Source: Brachybacterium kimchii (GTDB lineage Bacteria > Actinomycetota > Actinomycetes > Actinomycetales > Dermabacteraceae). From it: a stretch of 64,000 nt of DNA. The notes beneath the pieces were generated by a model. The model did not search any database. It saw only the letters and a program-made list of their open reading frames with translations, and was not told where the DNA came from. Both the position numbers and the translations under genes were made by a program. This document shows positions 1-9,423 of this stretch, piece by piece. Within the stretch, counting starts at the first letter, position 1, and each line of letters begins with the position of its first letter. The stretch is taken from positions 992,001-1,056,000 of the forward strand of contig NZ_CP097218.1 in the NCBI RefSeq assembly GCF_023373525.1, read 5' to 3'.

Positions 1-141
1 CTCCGCGCGGTCATCGACCGTTCCATCGAGGCGTCGTGCACGGTGCAGCGCACCGTGGTCCCGGGTGTCGGGGTCGACCACGAGATCCTCGGCCTGGACT
101 CCGCCCTCGAGGACGACGAGGACGAGGAGCAGCAGCGATGA
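1..141 (+). CDS. OsmC-like redox protein, C-terminal fragment
   Basis: The frame is open from the first base and encodes about 46 residues ending in a run of Asp/Glu. The visible stretch [16 protein letters not shown] resembles the end of OsmC/Ohr-type peroxide reductases, where a second conserved Cys sits in a CxV context. The start lies outside the window. Its stop codon overlaps the start of def by ATGA, so the two are probably co-transcribed. The family call rests on this short tail only. Confidence 0.5.
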   Translation, partial: LRAVIDRSIEASCTVQRTVVPGVGVDHEILGLDSALEDDEDEEQQR

Positions 142-641
142 CCATCCGTCCCATCCGCGTGATCGGTGACCCCGTGCTGCGGACGGTCTGCGATCCCGTC
201 CGCGAGATCACCCAGGGGGTGCGCACCCTGGTCGCCGATCTCCTGGACACCGTGGACGACGAGGGCCGCGCCGGCGTCGCCGCCAACCAGATCGGCGTCG
301 CCCTGCGCGCCTTCTCCTGGCGCCTCGAGGACGAGGACGGCACCGGCACGCTCGGCTACGTCCTGAACCCCGAGATCACCGAGCTCTCCGAGGAGCTCCA
401 GGAGGACGGCGAGGAGGGCTGCCTCTCGGTGCCCGGCCTGTGGTATCCCCGCACCCGTGCGGCCTTCGCCCGCTGCGAGGGCACGGACCTCGAGGGCCGC
501 CCCGTCGTCCTCGAGGGCGAGGACCTCGTCGCGCGCCTCATCCAGCACGAGGTCGGGCACCTCGACGGGCACCTCTTCATCGACGGCCTCGAGCGTCCTG
601 TGAAGAAGCGGGCATTGCGCGACATCCGCGAGAGGCTCTAG
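138..641 (+). CDS. def: Peptide deformylase
   Basis: Removes the N-formyl group from nascent proteins in the cytoplasm. The 167-aa protein shows the three diagnostic motifs in order: GVAANQIG (about residues 46-53), EGCLSVPG with the metal-binding Cys at about 95, and QHEVGHLDG, a metal-binding HExxH, at about 136-144. The ATG at 138 is chosen because the family begins with IRxIGDPVLR directly after it; an in-frame upstream ATG at 36 would add an Arg-rich extension belonging to the preceding gene's reading frame. Length is normal for actinobacterial deformylases. Confidence 0.93.
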   Translation: MTIRPIRVIGDPVLRTVCDPVREITQGVRTLVADLLDTVDDEGRAGVAANQIGVALRAFSWRLEDEDGTGTLGYVLNPEITELSEELQEDGEEGCLSVPGLWYPRTRAAFARCEGTDLEGRPVVLEGEDLVARLIQHEVGHLDGHLFIDGLERPVKKRALRDIRERL

Positions 642-728
642 GCTCTACCCTGCACGACCAGGGACAGCACACCTTCTGCTGAGCGCCGATTCGTTGGGGA
701 AGACGCATCGGACATCGGAAGGGGCGTC

Positions 729-1220
729 ATGACCCAGGGTGTGCTCTTCATCCACTCCGCTCCGCGAGCCCTCGCACCGCATATCGAATGGGCCGCGCAG
801 GGAGTACTCGGCGTGCCCGCACGCCTGCGCTGGGAGGACCAGCCCGCGCATCGCGGCCTCGTGCGCGCCGAGCTCGGCTGGCGCGGCCGGGAGGACACCG
901 GCGCGCGCCTCGTGAGCGCCCTGCGCAGCATGGGCGACGTGCGCTTCGAGGTCACCCAGGAGGCGACCACGCAGGCCGACGGCGCTCGCTGGAGCTTCAC
1001 CCCGGACCTCGGCGCCCACCACGCCGTCACCGACCGCGCCGGCAACACCGTGCTCACCGAGGACCATCTGCGCGGATGCATGGAGCGCGCGGGCATGGAC
1101 CCGCAGCGCATGCGCCACGAGATCGGTGTCGCCCTCGGCGAGCCCTGGGACGAGGACCTCGAGATCTACCGCTACGGCGGCGAGGGAGTGCCCATGCGCT
1201 GGCTCCACCGCGTGAGCTGA
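729..1220 (+). CDS. DUF3145 family protein
   Basis: A 163-aa protein beginning MTQGVLFIHSAPRALAPHIEW, the signature opening of the actinobacteria-specific DUF3145 family. No signal peptide or membrane segment is seen; function is unknown. A ribosome binding site (GGAAGGGG) precedes the ATG. It lies 87 bp after def and is followed by a strong hairpin terminator at 1301-1343, so it is probably the last gene of a rightward unit. Confidence 0.85.
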   Translation: MTQGVLFIHSAPRALAPHIEWAAQGVLGVPARLRWEDQPAHRGLVRAELGWRGREDTGARLVSALRSMGDVRFEVTQEATTQADGARWSFTPDLGAHHAVTDRAGNTVLTEDHLRGCMERAGMDPQRMRHEIGVALGEPWDEDLEIYRYGGEGVPMRWLHRVS

Positions 1221-1300
1221 CCCCGCCGCGGCCGTCGTCCCGTCCGCCCGCACCCATGGGCACGGGGCCGGCATCCGGACACGGCACCGCTCTCCGATGC

Positions 1301-1343
1301 AGGAAGGGCCCCGCACCACCTCGGGTGGTGCGGGGCCCTTCCT
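1301..1343. terminator. Bidirectional hairpin terminator
   Basis: A 20-bp perfect GC-rich stem (1301-1320 with 1324-1343) closes a 3-base loop. It sits between the convergent ends of the DUF3145 gene and fabF, so it can terminate both transcripts. Confidence 0.85.
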
Positions 1344-1410
1344 CGTGCGTTCCGCGGAGCCTGGGCCCGCGCGCTCGCGCTCCGGGGCGCGAATCCGCGG
1401 GCTCGTCGGC

Positions 1411-2652
1411 TCAGGAGTTCGTGAACACCACCGCGACGTCGTGACCGCCGAAGCCGAAGGCGTTGTTCAGCACGGCGATGTCGCCCTCGGGGAGGGCCAC
1501 AGGGCTGTTCTGGGCGATCTGCATCGGCGTCTCGGGATCGAGGTTCTCGATGTTGATCGTCGGCGGGGCGAGGCGCTCGCGCAGGGCGAGCACGCTGAAC
1601 AGCGACTCGATCGCGCCGGCGCCGCCCAGCAGGTGACCGGTCATCGACTTCGTCGAGCTCACGACGATCTGATCGGTCTCGTCCTCGAGGGCCTGGCGCA
1701 CGGCCTGCAGCTCGCCGATGTCGCCGAGCGGGGTCGAGGTGCCGTGGGAGTTCACGTGGCGGATGTCCGCGGCGGTGATCCCCGCGTCCTCCACGGCCTC
1801 GCTGATGGCGTGCGCCTGGCCGTCCTGCAGGGGAGCGGAGATGTGGTGGGCGTCCGAGGCCATGCCGCGGCCGGCCACATAGGCGTGGACCTTCGCCCCG
1901 CGCGCCTTCGCGTGCTCCTCGGACTCGAGGACCAGGATCGCGGCGCCCTCGCCGAGGACGAAGCCGTCGCGGTCCACGTCGTAGGGCCGCGAGGCGTGCT
2001 CGGGGTCGTCGGTCCGCGTGGACAGCGCGCGGATGTTCGCGAAGCCGGCGAGGGGCAGCGGATGCACGCACGCCTCGGTGCCGCCGCAGACGACCACGTC
2101 GGCCCGGCCGGAGCGGATCATGTCGAAGGCCTGGGCGACGGCCTCGGAGCCCGAGGCGCACGCGGAGACGGGCGTGTGGGCGCCGGCGCGGGCTCCCAGG
2201 TCCATCTCGATGTGCGCGCTCGAGGAGTTGGCCATGAGCATCGGGACGGTGAAGGGGTTCACGCGGCGCGCGCCGCGCTCCTTGACGACGTCCCACTGGT
2301 CCAGGATCGTCCAGACGCCCCCGATGCCCGTGCCGACGACCACGCCGAGGCGGTAGGGGTCGACGTCGGGCGCTCCCGCGTCGGCCCACGCCTCGCGGGC
2401 CGCGATCATGGCGTACTGCCCGGAGGGGTCGAGCTTCTTGGCCTCGGGGCGGGAGAGGATCGTGAGGGGGTCGATCCCGACCTGGCAGGCGAAGTCGACG
2501 GAGAGGCCGTAGCGCTCTTTCCAGTCGTTGTCGAGGGTGTGCGCCGTCGAGGTGCCCGCGAGTGCGGCCTCCCAGGTCGAGGCGACGTCCCCGCCCAGCG
2601 GGTTGACGGTGCCCAGACCGGTGATGGCGACGCGGGTGCGATCAGCTGACAT
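1411..2652 (-). CDS. fabF: 3-oxoacyl-ACP synthase II (KAS II)
   Basis: Condenses malonyl-ACP with acyl-ACP during fatty acid chain elongation. The 413-aa protein has the Cys-His-His triad expected of a decarboxylating ketosynthase: Cys at about 165 in VSACASGSEA, His in VNSHGTSTPLGD and His in MTGHLLGGAGA. It follows acpP by 72 bp and is the last gene of the leftward fabD-fabH-acpP-fabF block, ending at the terminator at 1301-1343. Confidence 0.95.
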   Translation of the reverse strand: MSADRTRVAITGLGTVNPLGGDVASTWEAALAGTSTAHTLDNDWKERYGLSVDFACQVGIDPLTILSRPEAKKLDPSGQYAMIAAREAWADAGAPDVDPYRLGVVVGTGIGGVWTILDQWDVVKERGARRVNPFTVPMLMANSSSAHIEMDLGARAGAHTPVSACASGSEAVAQAFDMIRSGRADVVVCGGTEACVHPLPLAGFANIRALSTRTDDPEHASRPYDVDRDGFVLGEGAAILVLESEEHAKARGAKVHAYVAGRGMASDAHHISAPLQDGQAHAISEAVEDAGITAADIRHVNSHGTSTPLGDIGELQAVRQALEDETDQIVVSSTKSMTGHLLGGAGAIESLFSVLALRERLAPPTINIENLDPETPMQIAQNSPVALPEGDIAVLNNAFGFGGHDVAVVFTNS

Positions 2653-2724
2653 GCGGGATGTCCTCCGGGAAGGTGGGGATGACGAGGGACGCCCGGAGCA
2701 TCTGCTCCGGGCGTCCGAGGTGGG

Positions 2725-2973
2725 TCAGGCCTGGGCGCCGGCGATGTACTTCACGGCGTCGCCGACGGTGACGAGGTTCTTGACCTCCTCGTCGGGGATG
2801 CGCACCTCGAACTTCTCCTCGGCGTTCACCACGATGGTCATCATCGAGATCGAGTCGATGTCGAGGTCGTCCGTGAACGACTTCTCGGGCTGGACGTCCG
2901 AGGTCTCGACACCGGTCTCCTCGTTGACGATCTCAGCGAGGCCCGCGAGGATCTCGTCTTCGGTGTGAGCCAT
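2725..2973 (-). CDS. acpP: Acyl carrier protein
   Basis: Carries the growing acyl chain on 4'-phosphopantetheine. The 82-aa acidic protein has the attachment motif with Ser41 in DLDIDSISMM. The ATG at 2973 is used because it matches the family length and follows AAGGAGAACCCC, a good ribosome binding site. About 130 bp separate it from fabH, room for an extra promoter that would match the higher demand for ACP; that is inference. Confidence 0.95.
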   Translation of the reverse strand: MAHTEDEILAGLAEIVNEETGVETSDVQPEKSFTDDLDIDSISMMTIVVNAEEKFEVRIPDEEVKNLVTVGDAVKYIAGAQA

Positions 2974-3102
2974 GGGGTTCTCCTTCGGTCTGGGTACTGC
3001 TGGCAGGGAAAGACTACCCGGGACGGCGTCGGCGCATGCGCACCTGCACGATGCGACGCGCAGGGCCTTGATCACCTGTGCACGACGCCCCGGGGTACGG
3101 GA

Positions 3103-4104
3103 TCAGGGCAGGACGAGCACCTGGCCGGCGAAGGCGAGGCCGGCGCCGAAGCCGAACTGCACGAGGACGTCGCCGCTGCGCGCCGCGCCCTCCTGGATCA
3201 GCCGGTGGGTGGCCAGGGGAATGGAGGCGGCCGAGGTGTTGCCGGTCTCGGCGATGTCGCGTCCGACGACGACGCTCTCGGGCAGCCTGAGCTGCTTGGC
3301 GAGCTCATCGATGATCCGCATGTTCGCCTGATGGGGGACGAACACGTCGATGTCGTCGACCGTGAGGCCGGCCTCGGAGAGCATCTGCCGGATCCTCTCG
3401 GCCGTGTGCCACACGGCCCAGCGGAAGACGGTCCGGCCGTCCTGCTCCATCGTCGGCCACGGGGTCCTGCCGTCGCGGAAGTCCGTGAGGGAGCCGGTCA
3501 TGCGGATCGTGCTCCAGTTCTCGCCGTCGCTGCCCCACACGGTGGGGCCGACGAGGGGTACGTCCGAGGCGCCGAGCACCGCCGCGCCGGCACCGTCCCC
3601 GAGCAGGAACGAGATCGAGCGGTCGGCGGGATCCACGAAGTCGGAGAGCTTCTCGGCGCCGATCACGAGCACGTGGCGGGCGCTGCCGGAGCGGATGAGC
3701 GCGTCCGCCTGGCCGATGCCGTAGCAGAAGCCGGCGCAGGCGGCGGAGATGTCGTAGGCGATCGCGGCCGGGGAGCCGAGCTTCGCGCCGAGCAGCGTCG
3801 CGAGTGAGGGCGTCGCGTAGGGGAAGCTGATCGTCGAGACGATGATCGCGTCGATCTGCGAGGCGTCCACGCCGCTGGCCTCGATCGCCTCGTGACCGGC
3901 CTGCTCGGCGAGATCGGCGACGCCGACCTCGGCGCTCGCGCGGCGACGGGTGACGATGCCCGTGCGCTGGCGGATCCACTCGTCGGAGGAGTCGATGGGG
4001 CCGACGAGCTCCTCGTTGGGCACGGTGCGGTCGCCGCGGGCGGCGCCGTACGCGAGCACCTTCGAGCCCGCGACGGTGGGGTGCGGGCGCAGGGAGACCG
4101 TCAC
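3103..4104 (-). CDS. fabH: 3-oxoacyl-ACP synthase III
   Basis: Initiates fatty acid synthesis by condensing an acyl-CoA primer with malonyl-ACP. The 333-aa protein shows the thiolase-fold triad: Cys at about 123 in ISAACAGFCYG, His in VPHQANMRII and Asn in GNTSAASIPLA. The start is a GTG at 4104, one base after the fabD stop, so translation is probably coupled; longer in-frame starts fall inside fabD and add Arg/Pro-rich shadow sequence. Confidence 0.94.
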   Translation of the reverse strand: MTVSLRPHPTVAGSKVLAYGAARGDRTVPNEELVGPIDSSDEWIRQRTGIVTRRRASAEVGVADLAEQAGHEAIEASGVDASQIDAIIVSTISFPYATPSLATLLGAKLGSPAAIAYDISAACAGFCYGIGQADALIRSGSARHVLVIGAEKLSDFVDPADRSISFLLGDGAGAAVLGASDVPLVGPTVWGSDGENWSTIRMTGSLTDFRDGRTPWPTMEQDGRTVFRWAVWHTAERIRQMLSEAGLTVDDIDVFVPHQANMRIIDELAKQLRLPESVVVGRDIAETGNTSAASIPLATHRLIQEGAARSGDVLVQFGFGAGLAFAGQVLVLP

Positions 4105-4105
4105 G

Positions 4106-5128
4106 TCAGCGCTCCGCGCCGTCGGACGAACCGCCGTCGGACGCACCGTCGTCGGCGGCGGCGCCCGCGTGCGCCTCGACGAACGCGCGCGCGGCCTCGA
4201 GGTCATCGGGGGAGTTGAGGTTCTGCAGGCCCACGCCCTTCAGCTCCCGCTTGGCGAGCCCGGTGAGGGTGCCGGCGGGGTTGACCTCGAGGATGCCGGT
4301 GACGCCGCGCTCGGCAAAGGTCGCCATGCAGGCCTGCCAGTCCACGGGGGAGGCGACCTGCTGGACGATGAGCTCGAGGTAGCGCGCACCGTCGGTGATG
4401 CTCTCACCGCCGGCGTTCGTCACCAGCGGCACGGACGGGGCAGCGGGGGAGAGCTGCGGGGCGAAGGCGGCGAGCTCCTCGCGCGCGCCCGCCATGTACG
4501 GGGTGTGGAAGGCGCCCGCGACCTGCAGCGGGATCACCCGGGCGCGGGCGGGCGGGTTCTCGCCGAGCGCGGCCACGCCCGCGGCGCTGCCCGCCGCGAC
4601 GACCTGGGCGGCCGAGTTGATGTTCGCCGGGGTGAGGCCCGCGGCCTCGATCGCCGCCAGGACCTCCTCGCGCACGCCGCCGACGACCGCCGCCATCGAC
4701 GTCTCCTCCGCAGCGGCCGCGGTCGCCATCGCACGCGAGCGCACGGCGACCAGCCGCATGGCATCGGCCGCGGAGAGCACGCCCGCCAGGGCGCTCGCGG
4801 TGACCTCGCCGACGCTGTGCCCGGCCAGAAGGTCGGCGGGCGACGCCGCGGCGAAGGCTCCCGGGACGACGCCGCCCGCGGCGGACCCGTCGGCGGCCTG
4901 CGTCGCGAGGGCGTCGGCCGCGAGGATCCCGGCGGCGACCAGCAGCGGCTGGGCGACCGCGGTGTCGCGGATGGTGTCGGCGTCGGAGACGGTGCCGTGG
5001 GTCGCGAGGTCGACCTCGCCGGCCTCGCTGAGTGCGCCGAGCGCCTCACGGGCACCGGGAAGCTCGAGCCACGGGCTGAGGAATCCGGGTTTCTGGGCGC
5101 CCTGGCCGGGGCAGACGATGGCGAGCAC
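4106..5128 (-). CDS. fabD: Malonyl-CoA:ACP transacylase
   Basis: Transfers malonate from CoA to ACP for FabH and FabF. The 340-aa protein begins with a PGQGAQKPGF acyltransferase motif, has nucleophile Ser at about 105 in GHSVGE, and catalytic His in AGAFHTPYM. The GTG at 5128 is chosen because it directly precedes LAIVCPGQG and has GGAGGTCC upstream. The C-terminal 20 or so residues are Ala/Asp/Gly-rich and not conserved in the family. It leads the fabDH-acpP-fabF block. Confidence 0.93.
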   Translation of the reverse strand: MLAIVCPGQGAQKPGFLSPWLELPGAREALGALSEAGEVDLATHGTVSDADTIRDTAVAQPLLVAAGILAADALATQAADGSAAGGVVPGAFAAASPADLLAGHSVGEVTASALAGVLSAADAMRLVAVRSRAMATAAAAEETSMAAVVGGVREEVLAAIEAAGLTPANINSAAQVVAAGSAAGVAALGENPPARARVIPLQVAGAFHTPYMAGAREELAAFAPQLSPAAPSVPLVTNAGGESITDGARYLELIVQQVASPVDWQACMATFAERGVTGILEVNPAGTLTGLAKRELKGVGLQNLNSPDDLEAARAFVEAHAGAAADDGASDGGSSDGAER

Positions 5129-5211
5129 GGGAGGACCTCCGGGGTGTGGATGGAAGACGGTGGATGCGCGGGATGCGGGCGGGCGATGCGGTCGAGCGGA
5201 GCCCGGGGATG

Positions 5212-5691
5212 CTAGTCGCGGCCGACGGCCGAGGCGGTCTCGGCGAAGACGGCGGCGAGGAGCTTGGCGGCGGCCTCGGCGTCGTAGCCGAGCTCGGAGA
5301 CCGCCGCGGCGTACTCGCGGGCGGCGCGCTCGGCGCGGGAGCCCGCGGTGTCCAGCGGCGCGACGACGGTGCCGGCACGACCGCGGGTGATCACGAGCCC
5401 CGCCTCGCCGAGCCGGCGGAACGCCTTGGCGACAGTGTTGACCGCGACCTCGACGTCGGCTGCGAGGGCCCGCACGGTGGGCAGGCGCGTGCCGGGGACG
5501 AGCCGGCCGTCCTGGATGGCGCGCGCGATGCACTGGTAGATCTGCTGGGCGGGGGAGTCGAGCGAGGTCCGGTCGACGCGGACGATCCCGGTGAGGACCG
5601 TCCGCGTCGACGCGGGCCCGACGTCGTCGCCGGCCGGGCCGGTCGCTCCCGCCGGGGGCGCTGCGGCGGTGTCGGACAGGGTGTCGGACAC
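5212..5691 (-). CDS. GntR-family (YtrA-like) transcriptional regulator
   Basis: A 159-aa protein with an N-terminal winged helix: PAQQIYQCIARAIQDG, LPTVRALAADVEV and NTVAKAFRRLGEAGLV are the GntR HTH pattern. It has only a short C-terminal helical tail, as in the YtrA/YhcF subfamily, and no ligand domain. No ATG is available; the GTG at 5691 is the best start, leaving 17 bp to aceE, so it is probably on the aceE transcript. Its place between aceE and fabD suggests control of acetyl-CoA supply and fatty acid synthesis; that role is inference. Confidence 0.8.
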   Translation of the reverse strand: MSDTLSDTAAAPPAGATGPAGDDVGPASTRTVLTGIVRVDRTSLDSPAQQIYQCIARAIQDGRLVPGTRLPTVRALAADVEVAVNTVAKAFRRLGEAGLVITRGRAGTVVAPLDTAGSRAERAAREYAAAVSELGYDAEAAAKLLAAVFAETASAVGRD

Positions 5692-5708
5692 GGTGTCGGC
5701 GGCGGAGA

Positions 5709-8456
5709 TCAGGACTCGCCCCCGAACGAGCCGGACTCGCCGGCGTTGGAGTTCAGCAGGTCGTACTTGGCGATGGCCTGGGACACCACGGCCGGGTCGA
5801 CCTTGCCGTCCTTGGCGAGCAGCTGGAGGGCCTTGACGACCATCGAGTGCGCGTCGATCTTCAGGAAGCGGCGGGCGGCCGGGCGGGTGTCCGAGAAGCC
5901 GAAGCCGTCGGCCCCGAGCACGCCGTAGCGGCCCGGGATCCACTCGCGGATCATGTCCGGCACGAGGTAGTCGTAGTCGCTCGTGGCGACGAACGGGCCC
6001 TCGGTCCCCTCCAGGCGCTGCGAGATCCACGGGACCCGCGGCTCCTCCTCGGGGTGGAGGAAGTTGTGGTCGTCCGCCTCGATGGCGTCCTTGCGCATCT
6101 CCGTCCACGAGGTCACCGACCAGACCGCCGCGCGGACGCCCCAGTCCTCGGCGAGGATCTCGCGGGCATGGCGGGCCCACGGCACGCCGACGCCGGAGGC
6201 GAGGAGCTGGACCGTCGGCCCGTCGCCCTCGGAGACCGGCTCGAGCTCGTACATGCCCTTCAGCAGGCCCTCGACGTCGAGCCCTTCGGGCTCGGCCGGC
6301 TGCACGATCGGCTCGTTGTAGACGGTGATGTAGTAGAAGACCTCCTGCAGGCGGTCGTCCTCGCCGTACATGCGCTTGAGGCCGTCGCGGATGATGTGCC
6401 CGATCTCGTACCCGTAGGCCGGGTCGTAGATGACGGTGCCGGGGTTCGTGTAGGCGAGGATCGGCGAGTGGCCGTCCATGTGCTGCAGGCCCTCGCCGGC
6501 GAGGGTCGTCTTGCCGGCGGTCGCGCCGATCACGAAGCCCTTGGCCATCTGGTCGCCCGCGGCCCAGAAGAAGTCGCCCGTGCGCTGGAACCCGAACATC
6601 GAGTAGAAGATGTAGAACGGGATCATCGGCAGGTCGTGCGTGGAGTACGAGGTGCCCGCGGCGGTGAAGGCCGAGGTCGAGCTGATCTCGTTGATGCCCA
6701 TGTGCTTGATCTGCCCCTGGGCCGACTCCTTGTACGCGAGCAGCAGGTCGCGGTCCACGGAGATGTAGTTCTGGCCGTCGGGGTTGTAGATCTTCGCCGT
6801 CGGGAACAGCGAGTCCATGCCGAAGGTGCGGGCCTCGTCGGGGATGATCGGGACCCAGCGCTTGCCGGTCTCCTTGTCCCGCATGAGGTCCTTCAGCAGC
6901 CGCACGAGCGCCATCGTGGTGGCGATCTCCTGCTTACCGGAGCCGCGCTTGACGACCTCGTAGGCCTTGTCGCCCGGGAGGTCCATGGCCTTGTGGACGT
7001 TGTTGCGCTCGGGGACCCCGCCGCCCATGACGTCGCGGCGCTTCTCCAGGTAGCGCATGGCGGGGGAGTCCGCCGGCGGCATGTAGAAGGGGGCGTCGTA
7101 GACGCTGCCCGACTCGAGCTGCTCGTCGTCGATCGGGATCTGCAGGGTGTCGCGGAGCGCCTTGAGGTCCTCGAGGGTGAACTTCTTCATCTGGTGGGTC
7201 GCGTTGCGGCCCGCGAAGCTCTTGCCCAGGCGGTAGCCCTTGATGGTCTGCGCGAGGATCACGGTGGGCTGGCCCTTGTGCGCCAGCGCCTCCTGGAAGG
7301 CGGCGAAGATCTTCTCCGGGTCGTGGCCGCCGCGGTTGAGCTTCCACCAGATGTCGTCGTCGCTCATCGACTCCACGAGCGCCTTCGTGCGCGGGTCGCG
7401 GCCGAAGAAGTTGTCGCGGATGAAGCCGCCGTTCTCGGCGCGGTAGGTCTGGAAGTCGCCGTCGGGAGTGGCGTTCATGAGGTCCACGAGCGCGCCGTCG
7501 TCGTCGGCGGAGAACAGCGGGTCCCAGCCGGAGCCCCACACGACCTTGATGACGTTCCAGCCGGCGCCGCGGAACTGCGCCTCGAGCTCCTGGATGATCT
7601 TGCCGTTGCCGCGTACCGGCCCGTCCAGGCGCTGCAGGTTGCAGTTGACCACGAAGGTGAGGTTGTCCAGGTGCTCCTTGGCGGCGATGTGCAGCGCGCC
7701 GCGGGACTCGACCTCGTCCATCTCGCCGTCGCCGAGGAACGCCCAGGTGTGCTGCTGGGAGGTGTCCTTGAGGCCGCGGTTCTGGATGTACTTGTCGAAG
7801 GACGCCTGCTCGATCGCGTTGACCGGGCCGATGCCCATGGACACGGTCGGGAACTCCCAGAAGTCCGGCATCGCGCGAGGGTGCGGGTAGGAGGGCATCC
7901 CCGTGGCGCTGGACTTCTCCTGGCGGAAGCCGTCGAGCTGCTCCTCGGACAGGCGGCCCTCGAGGAACGCGCGGGCGTAGATGCCGGGGGAGGCGTGGCC
8001 CTGGAAGAAGACGTGGTCGCCGCCGCCCTCGTGCTTGCGGCCGCGGAAGAAGTGGTTGAAGCCGACCTCGTACATCGAGGCGATCGACGCGTAGGAGGAG
8101 AGGTGCCCGCCGACGCCCACGCCCGGGCGCTGCGCGCGGTGCACGATCATCGCCGCGTTCCAGCGGATGATGTTGCGGATCTCCTTCTCGAGCGCGAGGT
8201 CGCCGGGGTACTCCGGCTGGTCCTCGACCTCGATCGTGTTGACGTAGTCCGTCATCAGCGAGTCGGGAAGGTGGAGATCGGCCTGGCGCGCGTGCTGGAT
8301 CACGTGCTGGAGGACGTCGGTCGCCCGGTCGTCGCCGCGATGCTCGATGAGCTCGTCGACCGAGTCGAGCCACTCCCTGGTCTCCTCGGGATCCGGATCC
8401 TCCGCGTGCGCGGGGAGGTTGATGCCGATGGGACGCGGGGTGTCGTTCGTGGTCAC
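5709..8456 (-). CDS. aceE: Pyruvate dehydrogenase E1 component (homodimeric)
   Basis: Thiamine diphosphate-dependent decarboxylation of pyruvate and reductive acetylation of lipoyl-E2. The 915-aa length is that of the single-chain E1. Visible motifs include [14 protein letters not shown] and a downstream [12 protein letters not shown] (ThDP/Mg region), GGHLSSYAS near the N-terminus and a C-terminal transketolase-like segment. A GTG start at 8456 is supported by GAGAAGGA upstream and by the conserved N-terminus. The E2/E3 genes are not in the window. Confidence 0.95.
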   Translation of the reverse strand: MTTNDTPRPIGINLPAHAEDPDPEETREWLDSVDELIEHRGDDRATDVLQHVIQHARQADLHLPDSLMTDYVNTIEVEDQPEYPGDLALEKEIRNIIRWNAAMIVHRAQRPGVGVGGHLSSYASIASMYEVGFNHFFRGRKHEGGGDHVFFQGHASPGIYARAFLEGRLSEEQLDGFRQEKSSATGMPSYPHPRAMPDFWEFPTVSMGIGPVNAIEQASFDKYIQNRGLKDTSQQHTWAFLGDGEMDEVESRGALHIAAKEHLDNLTFVVNCNLQRLDGPVRGNGKIIQELEAQFRGAGWNVIKVVWGSGWDPLFSADDDGALVDLMNATPDGDFQTYRAENGGFIRDNFFGRDPRTKALVESMSDDDIWWKLNRGGHDPEKIFAAFQEALAHKGQPTVILAQTIKGYRLGKSFAGRNATHQMKKFTLEDLKALRDTLQIPIDDEQLESGSVYDAPFYMPPADSPAMRYLEKRRDVMGGGVPERNNVHKAMDLPGDKAYEVVKRGSGKQEIATTMALVRLLKDLMRDKETGKRWVPIIPDEARTFGMDSLFPTAKIYNPDGQNYISVDRDLLLAYKESAQGQIKHMGINEISSTSAFTAAGTSYSTHDLPMIPFYIFYSMFGFQRTGDFFWAAGDQMAKGFVIGATAGKTTLAGEGLQHMDGHSPILAYTNPGTVIYDPAYGYEIGHIIRDGLKRMYGEDDRLQEVFYYITVYNEPIVQPAEPEGLDVEGLLKGMYELEPVSEGDGPTVQLLASGVGVPWARHAREILAEDWGVRAAVWSVTSWTEMRKDAIEADDHNFLHPEEEPRVPWISQRLEGTEGPFVATSDYDYLVPDMIREWIPGRYGVLGADGFGFSDTRPAARRFLKIDAHSMVVKALQLLAKDGKVDPAVVSQAIAKYDLLNSNAGESGSFGGES

Positions 8457-8509
8457 GCTGTCCTTCTCTCTTCCGAAGCAGGGCGTGGATCCGGGGGTCG
8501 CGCCGATGC

Positions 8510-8521
8510 GATTCGCGAATC
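8510..8521. promoter_or_regulatory. Palindrome upstream of aceE
   Basis: GATTCGCGAATC is a perfect 12-bp palindrome lying 54 bp upstream of the aceE start, within the 342-bp divergent region 8457-8798. It could be an operator for a dimeric regulator of aceE; no binding protein can be assigned from sequence. Confidence 0.35.
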
Positions 8522-8702
8522 GGGGACCAGACCCCGGACCTCGTCTTCCGACAGCGTACCCGCGGGGTGCGTGCCGGAAGGCCCCGGTGGGACGGGTGTG
8601 GTTGATGACTCGCTCACGTCGCGCTCGGGGCGGGGCCGCGCTCGCGGGGCGGTCCGTATCGGCGCCTATCGCCCCTGATCGGCCGTTCTCGGCGACGACG
8701 AT

Positions 8703-8731
8703 GTGACCGGCGCGATGTCCTGGCATAGACT
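8703..8731 (+). promoter_or_regulatory. Candidate promoter for the DUF3052 gene
   Basis: GTGACC (8703-8708) and TAGACT (8726-8731) are spaced by 17 bp and lie 68 bp upstream of the TTG start of the DUF3052 gene. The -10 element fits actinobacterial housekeeping promoters; the -35 element is weaker. Confidence 0.45.
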
Positions 8732-8798
8732 CGGCGCGAGCAGGAGGGGGCCCACGTCCTCCTCCCATCGTTGTCCCCAGCTGAGAAGGAGCATTTCG

Positions 8799-9218
8799 TT
8801 GTCACCGTCGGCAGACGCCACCGCGTCCGGTCCCACCGCAGAGGGCCTCGGGCTGAGCAAGGGCCAGGTGGTCCAGGAGTTCGGCTACGACGACGACGTC
8901 GACCTCGGGCTGCGTGATGCGATCGAGGACCTCATCGACGCGGACCTCGAGGACGAGGACAGCCAGGAGATGGTCGACGCGGTCGTGCTGTGGTGGCGCG
9001 AGGGCGACGGCGATCTCACCGATGCCCTCGTGGACTGCCTCGGGATGCTGTCCCCCGGCGGCCCGATCTGGGTGATCACCCCGAAGGCCGGCCGCGACGG
9101 CCACGTGCTGCCCGCGGAGATCGACGAGGCGGCGAGCACCTCGGGTCTGCGCACCATGGGCAACCAGAACCTCGCCCCCGAGTGGTCGGGCACGCGGCTC
9201 GCGAGCCGCCAGGCCTGA
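8799..9218 (+). CDS. DUF3052 family protein
   Basis: A 139-aa acidic protein with the family's core [19 protein letters not shown] and a C-terminal part with [16 protein letters not shown] and [18 protein letters not shown]3052 is widespread in Actinomycetota and has no assigned function. The start is a TTG at 8799 with AAGGAG 9 bp upstream; the upstream in-frame ATG at 8718 lacks a ribosome binding site. It is read divergently from aceE and ends just before tRNA-Val. Confidence 0.85.
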   Translation: MSPSADATASGPTAEGLGLSKGQVVQEFGYDDDVDLGLRDAIEDLIDADLEDEDSQEMVDAVVLWWREGDGDLTDALVDCLGMLSPGGPIWVITPKAGRDGHVLPAEIDEAASTSGLRTMGNQNLAPEWSGTRLASRQA

Positions 9219-9222
9219 ACGG

Positions 9223-9287
9223 CCGACGGGCCTGCGGGTCCGTTCCGACGGCTCCCGCATCCGCACCGACGGGCCTGCGGGTCCGTC
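9223..9287 (+). repeat. Duplicated hairpin before tRNA-Val
   Basis: The segment CCGACGGGCCTGCGGGTCCG occurs twice, at about 9223-9243 and 9267-9287. Each copy folds as a short stem (GACGGGCC with GGTCCGTC, one G-U pair) with a 4-base loop. They lie between the DUF3052 stop and the tRNA, where they could terminate transcription or mark tRNA processing. Confidence 0.5.
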
Positions 9288-9290
9288 CTC

Positions 9291-9364
9291 GGGTCAATAG
9301 CTCAGCTGGTCAGAGCGCCACGTTTACACCGTGGATGTCGGGGGTTCGAGTCCCTCTTGACCCA
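9291..9364 (+). tRNA. tRNA-Val (UAC anticodon)
   Basis: Cloverleaf elements are visible. The acceptor stem GGGTCAA pairs with TTGACCC, the anticodon stem CCACG pairs with CGTGG around loop TTTACAC (anticodon TAC), and the T-arm contains GGTTCGAGTCC. The discriminator is A at 9364 and no CCA is encoded. The 3' half (9342-9364) was supplied by the integrated prophage, which restores an intact gene; the displaced original 3' end remains at 56253-56277. Confidence 0.93.
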
Positions 9365-9366
9365 CA
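9342..9366 (+). other. attL core
   Basis: A 25-bp segment beginning GGGTTCGAGTCCCTCTTGAC covers the T-arm and acceptor end of tRNA-Val and is identical to 56253-56277. The flanking bases differ on both sides. Confidence 0.93.
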
Positions 9367-9370
9367 GAGA

Positions 9371-9414
9371 GAAGGCCCCCTCACCTGCAACGACGTTCAG
9401 ACGAGGGGGCCTTC
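9371..9414 (+). terminator. Terminator after tRNA-Val
   Basis: GAAGGCCCCCTC (9371-9382) pairs perfectly with GAGGGGGCCTTC (9403-9414) across a 20-base loop. It is phage DNA just inside attL. In the excised phage it would lie just beyond the integrase stop and att core, and could terminate int. Confidence 0.8.
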
Positions 9415-9423
9415 GGATGCGAG

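Noticed and set aside
1297..2649. Long open frames on the plus strand opposite fabF (and likewise opposite aceE and the tape measure gene)
   Set aside because: They mirror the codon structure of the real genes on the other strand, have Gly/Arg/Val-biased composition, no start signals, and no recognisable family.
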